Assembly (NCBI RefSeq): GCF_019578655.1
Contig: NC_063259.1
Span: forward strand, 17,512,489-17,576,488
DNA: 64,000 nt
DNA from: Ricinus communis
Lineage: Eukaryota; Streptophyta; Magnoliopsida; Malpighiales; Euphorbiaceae
Direction of reading: 5' to 3'
The first letter of the stretch is position 1. Every line of letters starts with the position of its first letter. Shown piece by piece: positions 22,372 through 34,333 of the stretch. A model generated the notes under the pieces. The model did not search any database and was not told the DNA's origin. It saw only the letters and a program-made list of their open reading frames with translations. Position numbers and translations under genes: made by a program.

Positions 22372-22760
22372 TGTGGGCGACAATTTCGGGTGCACACCCA
22401 ATTATCTCTAGCGATTACAGTACTACAAGGCTTTCAACCTAAAAAGAACACACTAACTAATCATCCTTTTGAGTTTTCATCAGAGGGACCACGAGGGACT
22501 GCAGGGGCATCTAGATGATCGACAGTGTCAACTTGATGCTCAGCAACATCGGCTCGATACACTGACCCTTCAGCTATTAGCCTTGTAGACCCAAGGGATG
22601 GATGCTAAATCAAATGATGAGATGGGTAGCTCAAGAAGGAACTCTAGCTCTTGACTTTCCTTTCTATTTTATTCTTATTGTTTGTAAAACTTGAGACCTT
22701 GTATAGACTTTTAACTTTTAAAGATATAAAAATATGGCTTTTGAATTGCCCCCATTTTGC
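22372..22760 (-). repeat. Probable 3' LTR end of element D
   Basis: The left edge is where element C RNase H stops. The minus-strand end GTGCACCCGAAATTGTCG resembles the other end of D near 47843. At the right, minus-strand AGCAAAATGGGGGCAAT looks like a Tat polypurine tract. A matching right-hand LTR body is not visible, so confidence is limited. Confidence 0.4.
22478..22654 (+). pseudogene. Short Gln-rich coding remnant, antisense to element D
   Basis: The plus-strand frame beginning at 22478 reads a heptad-like Gln/Leu-rich stretch (DDRQCQLDAQQHRLDTLTLQL), one stop, then MDAKSNDEMGSSRRNSSS and a stop at 22654. It looks like the C-terminus of an extra retroelement ORF. It could be an antisense ORF carried by D, as described for some Tat elements such as Grande, or a captured scrap of an Athila-type ORF. 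I do not recognise a specific function. Confidence 0.45.
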
Positions 22761-23372
22761 TAATTTGTATGAGCTTACACGCGCCAAAAATCAAGTAAGT
22801 ACCCTTAAAGCTGCCAAAATAGGCTACAAATCGCACTGAGAGGCCATATAGCCGAATCTCTTTTCTTTTACTTTTATTGCCTCAAATTTTTCCTAAGCCG
22901 CCCTTTTAAGTTTCAACTTAGCAGACACTGTTTTTGCCTAAGCCACCCTTTCAGGTTTTCCACTTAGCTCTTTTTTTCTTTTCTTCTTTTTGCAGATTTG
23001 GCTGCGGGAGAAGCTTCAGGTACTAACTGCTCTATTTAAGGATGTCGATGCAAAGAGAGTAAAAAATTATGCTTCTATTCATATCTCATTCATTTTACTT
23101 AGAACTTTTTAGCTTTGTTTTTCTTTCAGTTAGTACGTAAAATGAGAGATAGACATACATATGTTTGATAACAATTCTAAACAATTTATTCATTTAGTAA
23201 AAGCCTAGATAGGTACATTTTGATTTCTCACGATATAACTCATGTCGTCATCCAATCTTTTTAGATTTTCTAGCTGATTATTTTCTCTCTTTTACTCTTA
23301 CTTTTACTTGACTAGCTTTTTCAGATTTTTTTATCAGCATGCTATTTTTTCTATTATTCTCATTTCTTTGTT
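22761..23372 (-). other. Element D 3' non-coding region with a short tandem repeat
   Basis: It holds two degenerate copies (22892-22922 and 22937-22978) of a unit with the words CCTAAGCC and CTTAGC, about 45 bases apart. Tat elements commonly carry tandem repeats here. Nothing else is recognised. Confidence 0.5.
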
Positions 23373-23411
23373 TTATACATGGTATTTCATGAGACGATCT
23401 ATGTTGATTGG
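23373..23411 (-). pseudogene. Extreme C-terminus of element D integrase
   Basis: The minus strand reads the PINIDRLMKYHV tail and a TAA stop (23373-23375). It is the direct continuation of the integrase piece at 37157 across insertion G, although a one-base shift separates the two. Confidence 0.75.
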
Positions 23412-24787
23412 TGATGGGCTACTTATGCAACCTACACCTAAGGCAGTGAACCTATCGATGTGGCCTAGCACTAGTGAGTATCAAGGTCGTATCCCTGGAG
23501 ATCGGGTGAACCTAGAGTTACTATTGTTCACTATGTTATCTAGTTTGAAATAGGGTGTGAGAAGTCTAAATTAACTAACTAATAATTATGAATGCAAATA
23601 AATAAATGAACAGCAACTGACAATAGAAAGACAACCGCAATAAGAGAAACAAACCCAAAGGGAACCGAAGTGATGGAATTCTAAAGATTGATTTTATAAA
23701 TTACCAATCTTGCTTACCCGTGCCTAAATCCTGAATCGAACTCGGTTCCTCTCTCGAGCTCACTGACTTCCTAAACCTGCACTAACCTAATGGAATCTCT
23801 TCCTATCAGATTATTACAGATTAGCATTAAGCGTGATTTAGATATATTAAGAGTTGTTAATTCTTAATCCGGCGAGTAAATTAACCTTATCTCTAAGTTT
23901 TAACTACCAGTTCTTACTATTCAAATTCCAGTTGTAACAAGAATTTCTCAATGTCAAGAAACAACCCAAAAGACAATTAATTCAACGTCTCAAATTAACT
24001 GAATCAAACTTTATTACTGAATAGCAAGAAGATTACAAGAATGGCAAATACAAATCTAACAACTAAGCACAATCCATCAACAATAAAGACCCCAATGGGT
24101 TCAAAAGATCTAGCTACTCATGTTCATAGTTAAAGCAAAGTAAGGAATAAATAAGGAAAAGAAAATTGAAGACATGTACACCCTTCTCTTTCAAGTTGGA
24201 TGAGAGACCCTAATTTTCCAATTCAAAATATCAAACCCTAATTTGCCTCTTGAATGCTCCCAAATCTTGTCTTAATCTTCAAATCGATGTTGAAACAAGT
24301 GTAATCCTTCCTTCAATTGATGAATTTGATCTCCCAAAGTCGATGATTGATGTCTAGAAAACAAGTGAATTGAGTGTGTATATGGGAATCAATTCAGAAA
24401 AATCGAGCCTCTTTTTACCAAATCGAATTTTGCCTATATAGTTCTAGGCCGTGCCCAAGTTGGTGTTGAGCCACCACGGGCCGTGGTGGAGGCCGTGGTG
24501 GCTACGGAAACCGTGCCAAAAGGCACTCTTGGAGGGTAGCTAGTTGGCAATTCAGCATGGCCAGAGTCCAGGTCGTGCTCAACCCTTGGGATGCTAGTCC
24601 TCATCCAATTTGATGGATTCTAGTCCATAATCATGCGTATTTCCCTCGATTGTTGATAGTGTCCTTCGAAAATGACCTGAAACATGAAAGGAAACAAAAG
24701 ACAGGTGATTCTAGCATAAAACGAGATAATCATGCACAAGAATGTAAACAATTGGGTATGAAAACATGTGTAGTATGATGCCTATCA
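23412..24787 (-). repeat. Element G 3' LTR (1376 bp)
   Basis: On the minus strand it starts TGATAGGCATCATACTACAC and ends AGCCCATCA. It is 80 bp shorter than its partner; the missing block lies in the CACGG/CCGTG array (24449-24580). A TATA-like TATATAG lies at 24434-24440 (minus). Confidence 0.92.
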
Positions 24788-24792
24788 AATCA

Positions 24793-24827
24793 CCCCACAC
24801 TTAAGCTTTTGCTTGTCCTCAAGCAAT
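24793..24827 (-). other. Element G 3' hairpin plus polypurine tract
   Basis: Minus strand: TTGCTTGAGGACAAGCAA hairpin (24809-24826), spacer, AAGTGTGGGG (24793-24802), five bases, LTR. Confidence 0.8.
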
Positions 24828-26185
24828 CAACAACTCACTCCTTAAACAGATACCAAATAACTCAATCAAATACTTTGCAGGAAGTTAGCTCAAAACAAAT
24901 CTCAAAACGTCGTAATGAATTTCCCAAAAATTTCCAAATGACTAAATCCTTAAGAGAGAGAACAAGGTTAATAAAGCTGCTAAAATTAAAATGATAAACC
25001 ATCCAAACTGAGAATTTGAGAACCATGCCTCACAAGATGTCACTCAAAAAACACAAGTGTATATAGGTGAAAGAAGATTGCCAAGCTCTCAATGAAAAAA
25101 TACAGAAAAAGTGCTTACCATAAGCTTGCTTATAGATCCAATCTCCACTACTGTGAAATAATCAATAATCATGATCAAAGGGTCTTGAGCCAGGTTGTAA
25201 TAGGGTTAAGGTGGTATGGAGAAATGTGGAAAGTAGGCTAAAAGTTGCTATAAAATTATGCAGGTAGTGCAAGAAAATAGCGAAGGATCAAATGTTGTAC
25301 TAAAAATGAACACTAAGTTGCTCCAACAATAAGATGATGCTCGAAATGAACTAAAATGATACTCTTCTCTTCTTCTTTTTTTATATATACTATGTATATA
25401 TATTACAGCAGCTTATGTAGGAGCTACTGTGGTTATTGACATAAACAATAAGAATGAATATCCAATTTTGGATTGAAGGGAGCATCTACGAAAAATCTAG
25501 CAACTTAGTGAATATATATAAAAAGAATGCAAATTGATCCAAAATGAAATGCAGCATAAACTTACATAATTTCCAGCAACAATGGTAGAAAGAATGGTAA
25601 AATGAATAGAAGTGATAAAATGAGTGTCAAAGGTGAATTACAACAAAAGAAAATGCTAAGGCTCAAAATTGGTTCATTAAGGGAAAAACAGGGTTAGGCT
25701 TTTGGCCAAATTGTGTAAATCCTAAGTGCCCAAATCATCTCATGACTATCAATAATTCATGTAACCTCAAAAGGAATCACAAAGCAAGTTCTAGAAATAA
25801 AGATTATGTACAATGCTCACTAAACAACAATAAAAGGAGCATAAAAGAAATAATGATGCCCAATTTGGCTCAAAACCTCACCATTTGAGTGGGTTAAAAT
25901 TGCATGAATTCTCAAACCAAAATTTAAAACAATTAATCATAATAATAAGCAGCAATATTAACAGTGTTCTATTTTCAAGATAAAGTAAAATGGAAAAATT
26001 AAGGAAAAACACCAGTTTTACCTGGCTCGATTGAAATTAAGAGATCCGTTCATTGCCTTCTCCCAACAAGATTCGATAAAAGCTATAAGGGTATCCATTC
26101 AAAAGAGAAAAATCATCAACTACTCGATTGAAACAAAACTCAAGATAATAACAAAATCGATACCTGCACAAAACTAAGGTACCTA
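24828..26185 (-). other. Element G 3' non-coding region
   Basis: About 1.36 kb with no convincing coding. A CT-rich tract (minus strand GA-rich) at about 25368-25382 is next to AAGCTGC, the same arrangement as in the other Athila-type elements. Confidence 0.65.
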
Positions 26186-26218
26186 CCCCACACTTAACAA
26201 AAACACTGTCCTTAGTGT
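26186..26218 (-). promoter_or_regulatory. Internal AGGA-loop hairpin plus AAGTGTGGGG (element G)
   Basis: Minus strand: ACACTAAGGACAGTGT (26203-26218), seven-base spacer, AAGTGTGGGG (26186-26195). Confidence 0.7.
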
Positions 26219-26670
26219 GAAATAAGGGGTGTACGATGCAAGGGAGATAAAATACGCACAAAGAAGCAAATCATAGGAGTCCACAAAAAGCTAGAAAACA
26301 ACAACAAAAAAAAGACAACAGAAAGAGATAAAAACTAAAAATAGTCTATTGGATACTGCCCTTGATGTGTGCTTTAACACTCAATATATGTTAGTCCTCA
26401 AAATTGCGTATGAGCATCGAGTAGGCTAACTCCTACAAAACTCAAGAATAAACACATCCCAAGCAATATCTAGTAAAAGGTTCAATAAAATAAAATCATC
26501 TAAAAATAAAATAAACTAAAAATAAACTGCAATATCTAACTAGAAAAAATAAATAAATAAATAAAAGATGTCCAAAAACTCAAAAAGCATAAATAGATTC
26601 GGGAATGCCTCCCGAAGGCACTTCTTTTTGTTCGAGTCGTCTAGCTGGACTCTGCAGCAGTATTCCTGCA

Positions 26671-28057
26671 TCACGGGCAAATTGAGAAGGTGTGTTCAAT
26701 ATAAGCTGAGGCTTGAGGCATATAAGCGTAAGGAGGAGGTCCAATGTGTGTTGTAGATGACCAAGGAGGTGCTATCCACACCGAGTCGGGATGCCCATTC
26801 ATCCACTCCAAATCCTGTCTAGGTGACCTGTCATAAACAAACTTGCAACTACCCTTCTCAGGTGTATCATAGTACAAAGTCTCAAATTGATACAAGTTGT
26901 TTTCTTCAAATGGATAACACACATCAACAGGGAAAGAAACATGTATAGCATCATCCATTTGTATATCCTGTGGTTGCTTATCACATGCAAGACCAATTCC
27001 ATCAATAATGCAAATGGCATGAACATGGTCTGTGGGAGAACTATCAAATGGGGGTAAACTGAAAGTAACATAGTCATCCCCTACATTAAGTTCTAACTTT
27101 CCCTCAAATACGTCTATTTTAGCTCTAGCCGTGGCAAGGAAAGGTCTCCCTAAAATCAACGGTACACCATGCTTATTATCCATATCCATAACCACAAAGT
27201 CTACAGGAAATATGAATTTATCTACCTTGACTAGCACATTCTCTACAATCCCCCTAGGAAGCTTAATAGAACGGTCAGCTAATTGAATGCACATCCTAGT
27301 GGGTTTTGCCTCCCCCATACCTAGCTTATTGAACAAACTAGTGGGCATGACATTTATGCTAGCCCCCAAATCAGCTAATGCATCATCAAAACACAAGTTA
27401 CCCAAAGTGCAAGGAATAGTAAAACTCCTTGGATCGTGACGTTTCTCTGGCAACTTGCTCTGAAACACTGCTGAGCACTCTTCGTTAAGCTTAACATAGG
27501 CTACCTCCTCCAACTTCCTTTTTCTGCTAAGTATGTCCTTTAAGAACTTGGCATACTTTGGCATTTGCTTTAATACGTCAATAAAAGGCAAGTTAATATG
27601 TAGTTGTCTAAAAAATCCAAAAACTTACTGAACTACTCTTGCGCTTCCGCTTGCTCGAGTCTAGCAAGATAAAGAATCTTGAGTTGATATTCCCTGACTG
27701 GGATTGGTTTCACCTTTTATCCCTCAGGTTCCTTAACCTTACTGCTTGCCTCAACCTGCACATCAATAGTGGAGTCGTCAAAAATAGGCTTAGAAGGAGC
27801 TGAAACTAACTTACTTGAACGCAAAGTGATGGCGTTCATGTGCTCCCTCGGGTTAGACTCAGTGGTGCTAGGGAGCACTCCTTGTTGCCTCTTAGACAAC
27901 ATCTTTAAAATTTGGCCAATCTGAGTCTCCAAGTTCTGAATCGAGGCCTGCTGATTCCTAAGTGCACTATCATTTTGCTGGAACCTCATCTCCGTAGTTA
28001 TCATAAACTTCATCATAAGCTCCTCAAAATTTGACTTCTTTTCTGGTGGAGAAGGAG
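26671..28057 (-). pseudogene. Element G gag C-terminus and aspartic protease
   Basis: Gag tail: 28016-27717 (MMKFMITTEMRF, then an NLETQIGQILKML coiled stretch and AITLRSS, the Athila signature). A stop lies at 27717-27719 and the frame is broken near 27600-27660. The protease frame is open for 306 codons from 27591 to 26671: KMPKYAKFLKDILS-like lead, IPCTLGNLCFDDALADLGASINVMP with the Athila-type active site DLGAS, then GVPLILGRPFLATARAKID. After the protease comes about 120 residues of acidic tail, and the frame ends at 26671 where RT should follow. Bases 26570-26670 instead carry the pol-end block (minus-strand AAGAAGTGCCTTCGGGAGGC). So the polymerase and integrase were deleted as a unit. 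Confidence 0.85.
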
Positions 28058-28078
28058 CTTGTGCAGGCCCAGCTGGCT
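28058..28078. repeat. 21-bp flanking repeat of element F, left copy
   Basis: Identical to 34313-34333 at all 21 positions. Both are element G gag sequence. A normal insertion would show only the first five bases (CTTGT) repeated. Confidence 0.85.
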
Positions 28079-28079
28079 A

Positions 28080-29547
28080 TTAGCTACAATCTAAGGCAGT
28101 GTACCTATCGATGCAGTCTAGCACTAATGGCGAGTATCAAGGTCGTATTCCTCGGGAAAGCGAAAGCCCATAGTTACTCCTTTGTTCTTTGTTATATTAA
28201 CCTAAAATGGATGATGAATAAATTCTAAACTAACTATTAACTACAGGCTAAGTCCTAAGGGAGATGCAAGAGTGATTGATAAACGAAATAATCAAGACAA
28301 GAAGAAAAACCCAAAGGGAATCTAAACTAGTTGGCATCCGAACAAAAGATAAAGGATCGGTGAGTCTAATTATGCTACCCGTGGATGAATTCTTAACCGA
28401 ATTCGGTTTCTCTCTCGAGATAACCGAATTCCTAAACCTAATAACCTAAAGTTGGAATCTCTTCCTAACGATTGATTCTTAAATTAGCATTAAGCTTTAA
28501 TCCACCTCTATTAAGCTTTGTTAATTCTTAATCCGGCTAGTTAATTATCCTTATCTCTAAGCGATTATTAACCAGTTCTTGCTATTCAAAATTCCAATTG
28601 CCAAACGGATTTCTCAATCTCATAAAGCAATCTAAACATCACAATTCACAACGTCTCATGAATAATGCATTATTTTATTAATACTGAAAACAAGAAGAAT
28701 ACAAAACCAACTCGAACAATCCAACAATATAATATCAAGCCAACATAGTAAAGAAATCCCAATGGATTAAATCAATCTAGCTAATCATGTTCATTCTCAA
28801 AATATACAAGAATTCAATTACAACAATAAGCAAAGGTAGAGAAAACCCGATTACACCCTTGGATGAGAGTAAATGTTCTAAATCCTTTTGCTCCAATTGA
28901 ATCGATTCTTGTTCCTCTTGCTCGATTTGAAAATCAATCAACGAACCTTGCCCAATCTTCGATCCTTAAAGGAAATCTGATTGAAACCTTGATCCAAGTC
29001 TCCTTTTCCCTTGGTTTCAGCTCAGAAAACCCTTAGGGAGAGAAAAATTAGGGTTTTGGGACGTTCTAACCCTAGCCTCGTCTCCTTTTTTCTAAGAAAA
29101 ATTCATTTTTCTTATATATTTAACTCAAGACGGCCGTGTTCAAGGTCAGGCCGGGGCAGGTCAAGTCCAGCCACAACCGTGGATCTCACCAAGTAGGGTT
29201 TCACCACTACCGTTTTTCTCCCCGTGTTGTCCACCACGTCAAGGCCGTGGTGGCTACGTAAACCGTGCCCAAAGTGCCAATTTCAAGAATCAAAGTTAAT
29301 GGTTGAGCACGGCCGAGTCCAGCCGTGCTCAATGTATGCATTGCGGGCTCTTGTCCGATCTTGATGAATTCTCATCCGTTTCCACACGTATTGATCTATA
29401 ATTGCTTAAACACCGATGATGGTCCTATAAATGTTCCTGAAATGCAAAAGAACACAAAACACGGGTGATCTGGGAATAAAAGCACAATAATTGCTAAGAA
29501 CATACGCAATAATATGCAAGCAAATATGTGTAAAACTATGCTTATCA
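28080..29547 (-). repeat. Element F 3' LTR, clipped at its U5 end (1468 bp)
   Basis: Colinear with 32812-34312 but lacking about 18 terminal bases (the TGATGGGTGCTACTCGTG block), replaced by host element G sequence plus one A. The CACGG array at 29130-29330 is shorter than in its partner. Confidence 0.9.
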
Positions 29548-29552
29548 AATTA

Positions 29553-29587
29553 CCCCACACTTAAGCTATTGCTTGTCCTCTAGCAAT
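29553..29587 (-). other. Element F 3' hairpin plus polypurine tract
   Basis: Minus strand: ATTGCTAGAGGACAAGCAAT (29568-29587; one mismatch in the stem), spacer of five, AAGTGTGGGG (29553-29562), then the LTR. Confidence 0.78.
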
Positions 29588-31065
29588 TAACAACTCACCT
29601 CATAAAACTACAGTTAGCAATTCCTTTCAGTTTATGCCCCTAGTCCATAACAGAGAGTATTCAACACATCTCAAAGGATACTCAATCAGAAATCAAATTA
29701 CAAATCATTAACAAAGAATGGAAATAATATTAATGCATGAGTAACTTAAATGACAACTCAACACAAACATCATGAACCAATGCCTCACAGGGATCACTCA
29801 AGTCGCTCAAAGTGTATATTAGGTGAATAACAAATCCCTCAAAGCAAATGCACAAGACCCGCTCACCATAAGCTTGCTCATAAATCATATCTTCGCTACT
29901 GTGAATAAGTAAATACCAAAATCAAAGGGTCTTTACCAAGGTTGAAATGGGGCTAAGGTAAAGGTACGGAGATTTGGATAGAAGTGTGAAAGTGCTGGAA
30001 TTCATGCGATAAACAATAGTATATGCTCAAAGGATTAAATGCCTAAGATCACAAAAAGAATCATTCACTAAAATCCCTACTTCATAGAATAACGCTCGCA
30101 AATGCTCTAAATCCAATAAAAAGATAAATAATTAAAGAGATTTGTTTATTATATATTCTTTTTTTTCTTCTTCTTCTTCTTTTCTCTTTTTTTTTCTTTT
30201 TTTTTTTATAATAATGAATTAGCAGCTTATTAGCGACCGCTGCATATAACTCGAATAAACATAAAGAATAACAAATACAAATTGGATCAAAGGGAGCATT
30301 TAAAATACCAAAAAGATTTAGTGAATTTACCAACATAGCAACTAGCATTTTAATCCCACATAAAGTTGAATAAATCACAGAAAGAAATTCCAGCATAAGG
30401 GTAAAGGAAAGATAAATGTAAAGAATGGTATAATTGAAGTGTATAGGTGTAGATTATGAAGAAAAGGTTAAGGCTAAAAAACTGGCTAACTAATGGAAAC
30501 ATAAGGTGATAGGCTTTTGGTCAAATGTGGTGAATCCTAAATCGCCCAAATCATCTCATGGTATTTACAATATTCATGTAACTTCAACACACATTACAAA
30601 GCAAGTTCTAGAAGCAAAGTTAAGTACAATGCACACTCAAACAAGAAATATAAAGAGCATAAGTATAATGAATGCTCAACTGGCTCAAAATCTCACTTTC
30701 AGGTGTGGTATTAGGTGCAGTTGGTTCGCATCATTAATTGAATCATTACTTAAGAAACACATGCATATGATATTATCAACGTTCTAAGTTAAAATTCGAC
30801 AATTCGAAAAAATAATTAAATAACACCGGTCTAACCCGGCAGGGTTGATGTGTAAAACACCATAAATAGTTTTCCAAGGATAATGAACAACAAAGAAAAG
30901 TAACTACAATTTTATAAATCAAGTCATCAATCAGCTCAAAAATAGCATACTCAAGTGCATAAAAACACAGTGTCCTAACATCCCCTAAAAATACACAACA
31001 CCTAGCCATAGCAATTTCAGATATATTAAAAATCCATATGAGAGATTAAGGTTTATCCATAAGCA
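29588..31065 (-). other. Element F 3' non-coding region
   Basis: About 1.5 kb, closely matched by element K 52690-54170. A GA-rich tract (minus) at 30160-30207 is adjacent to AAGCTGC. Reading frames here, for example 30082-30396, differ between the two copies and look accidental. Confidence 0.7.
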
Positions 31066-31098
31066 CCCCACACTTGAAGAACACACTGTCCTCAGTGT
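31066..31098 (-). promoter_or_regulatory. Internal AGGA-loop hairpin plus AAGTGTGGGG (element F)
   Basis: Minus strand: perfect ACACTGAGGACAGTGT (31083-31098), seven bases, AAGTGTGGGG (31066-31075). Confidence 0.72.
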
Positions 31099-31390
31099 AA
31101 AATGTTATGGATACCCCGCATAGAATGCTCAACTAAGATTACAAAGGCAATACAATCCAAGTGCATGACATGTATGAAAAATAAAGTAAATAAATGCAGA
31201 AAAATAAAAAGATCTAGGGGACTGCCCTGATCATCCATCGAGGCCGATGTTGTGGAAATTCAAAGGCCTCCCCAGAGAATCCGAAAATAATAAAATAAAG
31301 AAATAAAATTGGAACTGAAAATATGAAAACTAAAACTAATAAAATATTTCAAGAAAAAAGGTTAAAATATTAAAGATTAAAGATAAAGTT

Positions 31391-32621
31391 TGGGGTGCCT
31401 CCTAAAAGCGCTTCTTTTTTATGTGATGAGTCTTCTTAGCTGGACTCATGGTGAAAGGCAAATGGGCGTGATCGACGACCATCCATCCTTCTTCCAAGCA
31501 ACTGTCTTCAAGTATCCGTTTAGAGGGATAATCGTGAATTTCCTCTTCCCGACTATCAAGCAAGCTGCCAATATGATGGGCAAGACTCGCTCCTCATATA
31601 ATTGGACGTAGTCATGATGCTCTAGGGGCTCTTCCAATTTGAAAGCTGGAGTTTCAACAATTGGAAGGATCGATGGTTGGGCAATCTCTTGAGGAGTGTC
31701 GATGGTTTTCTTCAGTCCCTAGCTTGGTTCACTTGCTAGAAGAAACTCGAGCTCCTCCAAGACTTCATCATTGGATAACTCGTGCTTATCGTCCATCATC
31801 AAAGGGACTTGTGGAAAATCTACCAACAATTCCTCTAACTGCAACTCAGCATCATCAACCGTACATTCCTGTTGATAGTCTTTCAGAGGAATTATGCTCG
31901 CCTCTTCCTTTTCTGGTTCCATCTCCATGTTCAAGAAATCTTCCTGCACAGAAACATCATCGTCAAACATAGTAGATAAACCAGAAAAATTCTCACCTGA
32001 ACGCAAAGTGATGGCGCTCAAATGCTCCTCGGATTCAGTAGCGTTTGATAGAGTTCTCGATTGCTCTTCAGCTAGTAACTTGAAGATTAAGCCTACTTGA
32101 TGCTCTATGTTATTAATCGAGGCTTGTTGATCTTCAAGTATCCTCTCTGTTTATTGGAATCTATCATCAAGACTTGTAATGAACCTCATCATCAGCTCCT
32201 CCGACACTAACTCTTCATCTTGAGTTGAAGGTGCAAGAGTAGGCTGCTGATGTGGTTGCTGAGATTCTGGTGGTTCTGGGCCATCTAAGCTCCATCCATA
32301 GGGTGAATGAGAACTCCACTCTTGATTATAGGTGCTTCCATATGAGTCACTTGGCCAATTGCCCATATAAGTCACTTGTTCACAGTTATAAGAATAAGGA
32401 CTAAAATCAGTGCACAATGGACAATCATTACTCAAATGTAAACCACAACAAAATTCATAAAAAACTTGAGATGAAAGGATAGGAATGGAGAGTTGATCGG
32501 TAGCCCTGCAAAATGATTCCACCCGAGCTTCTAAAGATGCACGGGTATCCCAATTTTTAGCACTCTCTTGGTTCCTAATCCCATTTTCCAATGCGTCACA
32601 CAAAGAGTTTGAGTTTAGCAT
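31391..32621 (-). pseudogene. Truncated Athila gag of element F, with pol-end remnant
   Basis: The frame opens at 32621 with MLNSNSLCDALENG as in A. It runs 156 codons (coiled segment, knuckle-like FYEFCCGLHLSNDCP, Gln/Pro-rich stretch, MMRFITSLDDRFQ) to a TAA at 32151-32153 where A reads a sense codon. The next piece, 32021-31719 (100 codons, SAITLRSGENFSGL then the acidic DDAELQLEELLVDFPQVP segment), is in another frame. The last part, near 31640-31391, carries ERVLPIILAACLIVGKRKF and the KKRF block that ends Athila pol. Capsid, protease, RT and integrase are absent. Confidence 0.75.
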
Positions 32622-32787
32622 TGAACCTCTTTATCATTCACTATCTGAATCATAAACTTAAACTAAATAAATATGTACAAATAAAATAAAATAAATAAAC
32701 AAATAAAAATAAAAATCATAAAATAATAAGAAAGAAAAAAATGGCTAAATTAACAAATAGCAAATTTCACTCTAGTTTTCAAACAAT

Positions 32788-32805
32788 TCCCCGGCAACGG
32801 CGCCA
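32788..32805 (-). other. Element F primer binding site (tRNA-Asp)
   Basis: Minus-strand TGGCGCCGTTGCCGGGGA, exact, six bases from the 5' LTR end. Confidence 0.9.
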
Positions 32806-32811
32806 AAAACT

Positions 32812-34312
32812 TGATGGGTGCTACTCGTGTTAACTACAATCTAAGGCAGTGTACCTATCGATGCAGTCTAGCACTAATGGCGAGTATCAAGGTCGTATTC
32901 CTCGGGAAAGCGAAAGCCCAGAGTTACTCCTTTGTTCTTTGTTATATTAACCTAAAATGGATGATGAATAAATTCTAAACTAACTATTAACTACAAGCTA
33001 AGTCCTAAGGGAGATGCAAGAGTGATTGATAAACGAAATAATCAAGACAAGAAGAAAAACCCAAAGGGAATCTAAACTAGTTGGCATCCGAACAAAAGAT
33101 AAAGGATCGGTGAGTCTAATTATGCTACCCGTGGATTTATTCTTAATCAATTCGGTTTCTCTCTCGAGATAACCGAATTCCTAAACCTAATAACCTAAAG
33201 TTGGAATCTCTTCCTAACGATTGATTCTTAAATTAGCATTAAGCTTTAATCCGCCTCTATTAAGCTTTGTTAATTCTTAATCCAGCTAGTTAATTATTCT
33301 TAACTCTAAGCGATTATTAACCAGTTCTTGCTATTCAAAATTCCAATTGCCAAACGGATTTCTCAATCTCATAAAGCAATCTAAACATCACAATTCACAA
33401 CGTCTCATGAATAATGCATTATTTTATTAATACTGAAAACAAGAAGAATACAAAACCAACTCGAACAATCCAACAATATAATATCAAGCCAACATAGTAA
33501 AGAAATCCCAATGGATTAAATCAATCTAGCTAATCATGTTCATTCTCAAAATATACAAGAATTCAATTACAACAATAAGCAAAGGTAGAGAAAACCCGAT
33601 TACACCCTTGGATGAGAGTAAACAAATTTAAATCCTTTTGCTCCAATTGAATCGATTCTTGTTCCTCTTGCTCGATTTGAAAATCAATCAACGAACCTTG
33701 CCCAATCTTCGATCCTTCAAGGAAATCTGATTGAAACCTTGATCCAAGTCTCCTTTTCCCTTGGTTTCAGCTCAGAAAACCCTTAGGGAGAGAAAAATTA
33801 GGGTTTTGGGACGTTCTAACCCTAGCCTCCTCTCCTCTTTATATATTTAACTCAGCACGGCCGTGTTCAAGGCCGTGCTTAAGTCCAAGCCGTGCTGAAA
33901 CTGTGGATCTCACCAAGTAGGGTTTCACCACGGCCGTTTTTCTCCCCGTGTTGTCCACCACGGGCCGTGTTGCTCCCCGTGTTATCCACCACGGGCCGTG
34001 CTGAAGGCCGTGGTGTCTATGGAAACCGTGCCCAAAGTGCCAATTTCAAGAATCAAAGCCAATGGTTGAGCACGGCCAGAGTCCAGGCCGTGCTCAATGT
34101 ATGCATTGCGGGCTCTTGTCCGATCTTGATGAATTCTCGTCCGTTTCCACACGTATTGATCTATAATTGCTTAAACACCGATGATGGTCCTATAAATGTT
34201 CCTGAAATGCAAAAGAACACAAAACACGGGTGATCTGGGAATAAAAGCACAATAATTGCTAAGAACATACGCAATAATATGCAAGCAAATATGTGTAAAA
34301 CTATGCTTATCA
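32812..34312 (-). repeat. Element F 5' LTR (1501 bp)
   Basis: Complete TGATAAGC...CCCATCA on the minus strand. The CACGG/CCGTG array (33856-34100) carries about one extra 40-base unit compared with the partner LTR. A TATATA-containing stretch at 33840-33849 lies downstream of the array on the minus strand. Confidence 0.92.
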
Positions 34313-34333
34313 CTTGTGCAGGCCCAGCTGGCT
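34313..34333. repeat. 21-bp flanking repeat of element F, right copy
   Basis: Second copy of the 21-bp repeat seen at 28058-28078; it continues into the gag of element G. Confidence 0.85.

Larger units (their letters stand above)
28079..34312 (-). mobile_element. Element F: non-autonomous Athila derivative inside element G
   Basis: Minus-strand element with LTRs 28080-29547 and 32812-34312, tRNA-Asp primer site, truncated gag and 3' non-coding region. It is the same subfamily as element K (LTR begins TGATAAGCATAG; K begins TGATGAGCATAG) and has the same gag truncation as A and K. The left LTR lacks its outermost ~18 bases, and the flanks carry a 21-bp instead of a 5-bp repeat. Confidence 0.92.

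Noticed and set aside
30082..30396. A 104-codon minus-strand frame with hydrophobic start and Lys/Arg run (also 53363-53626).
   Set aside because: It lies in the 3' non-coding region, and the basic run is the A/G tract. The K copy is shorter and ends differently.
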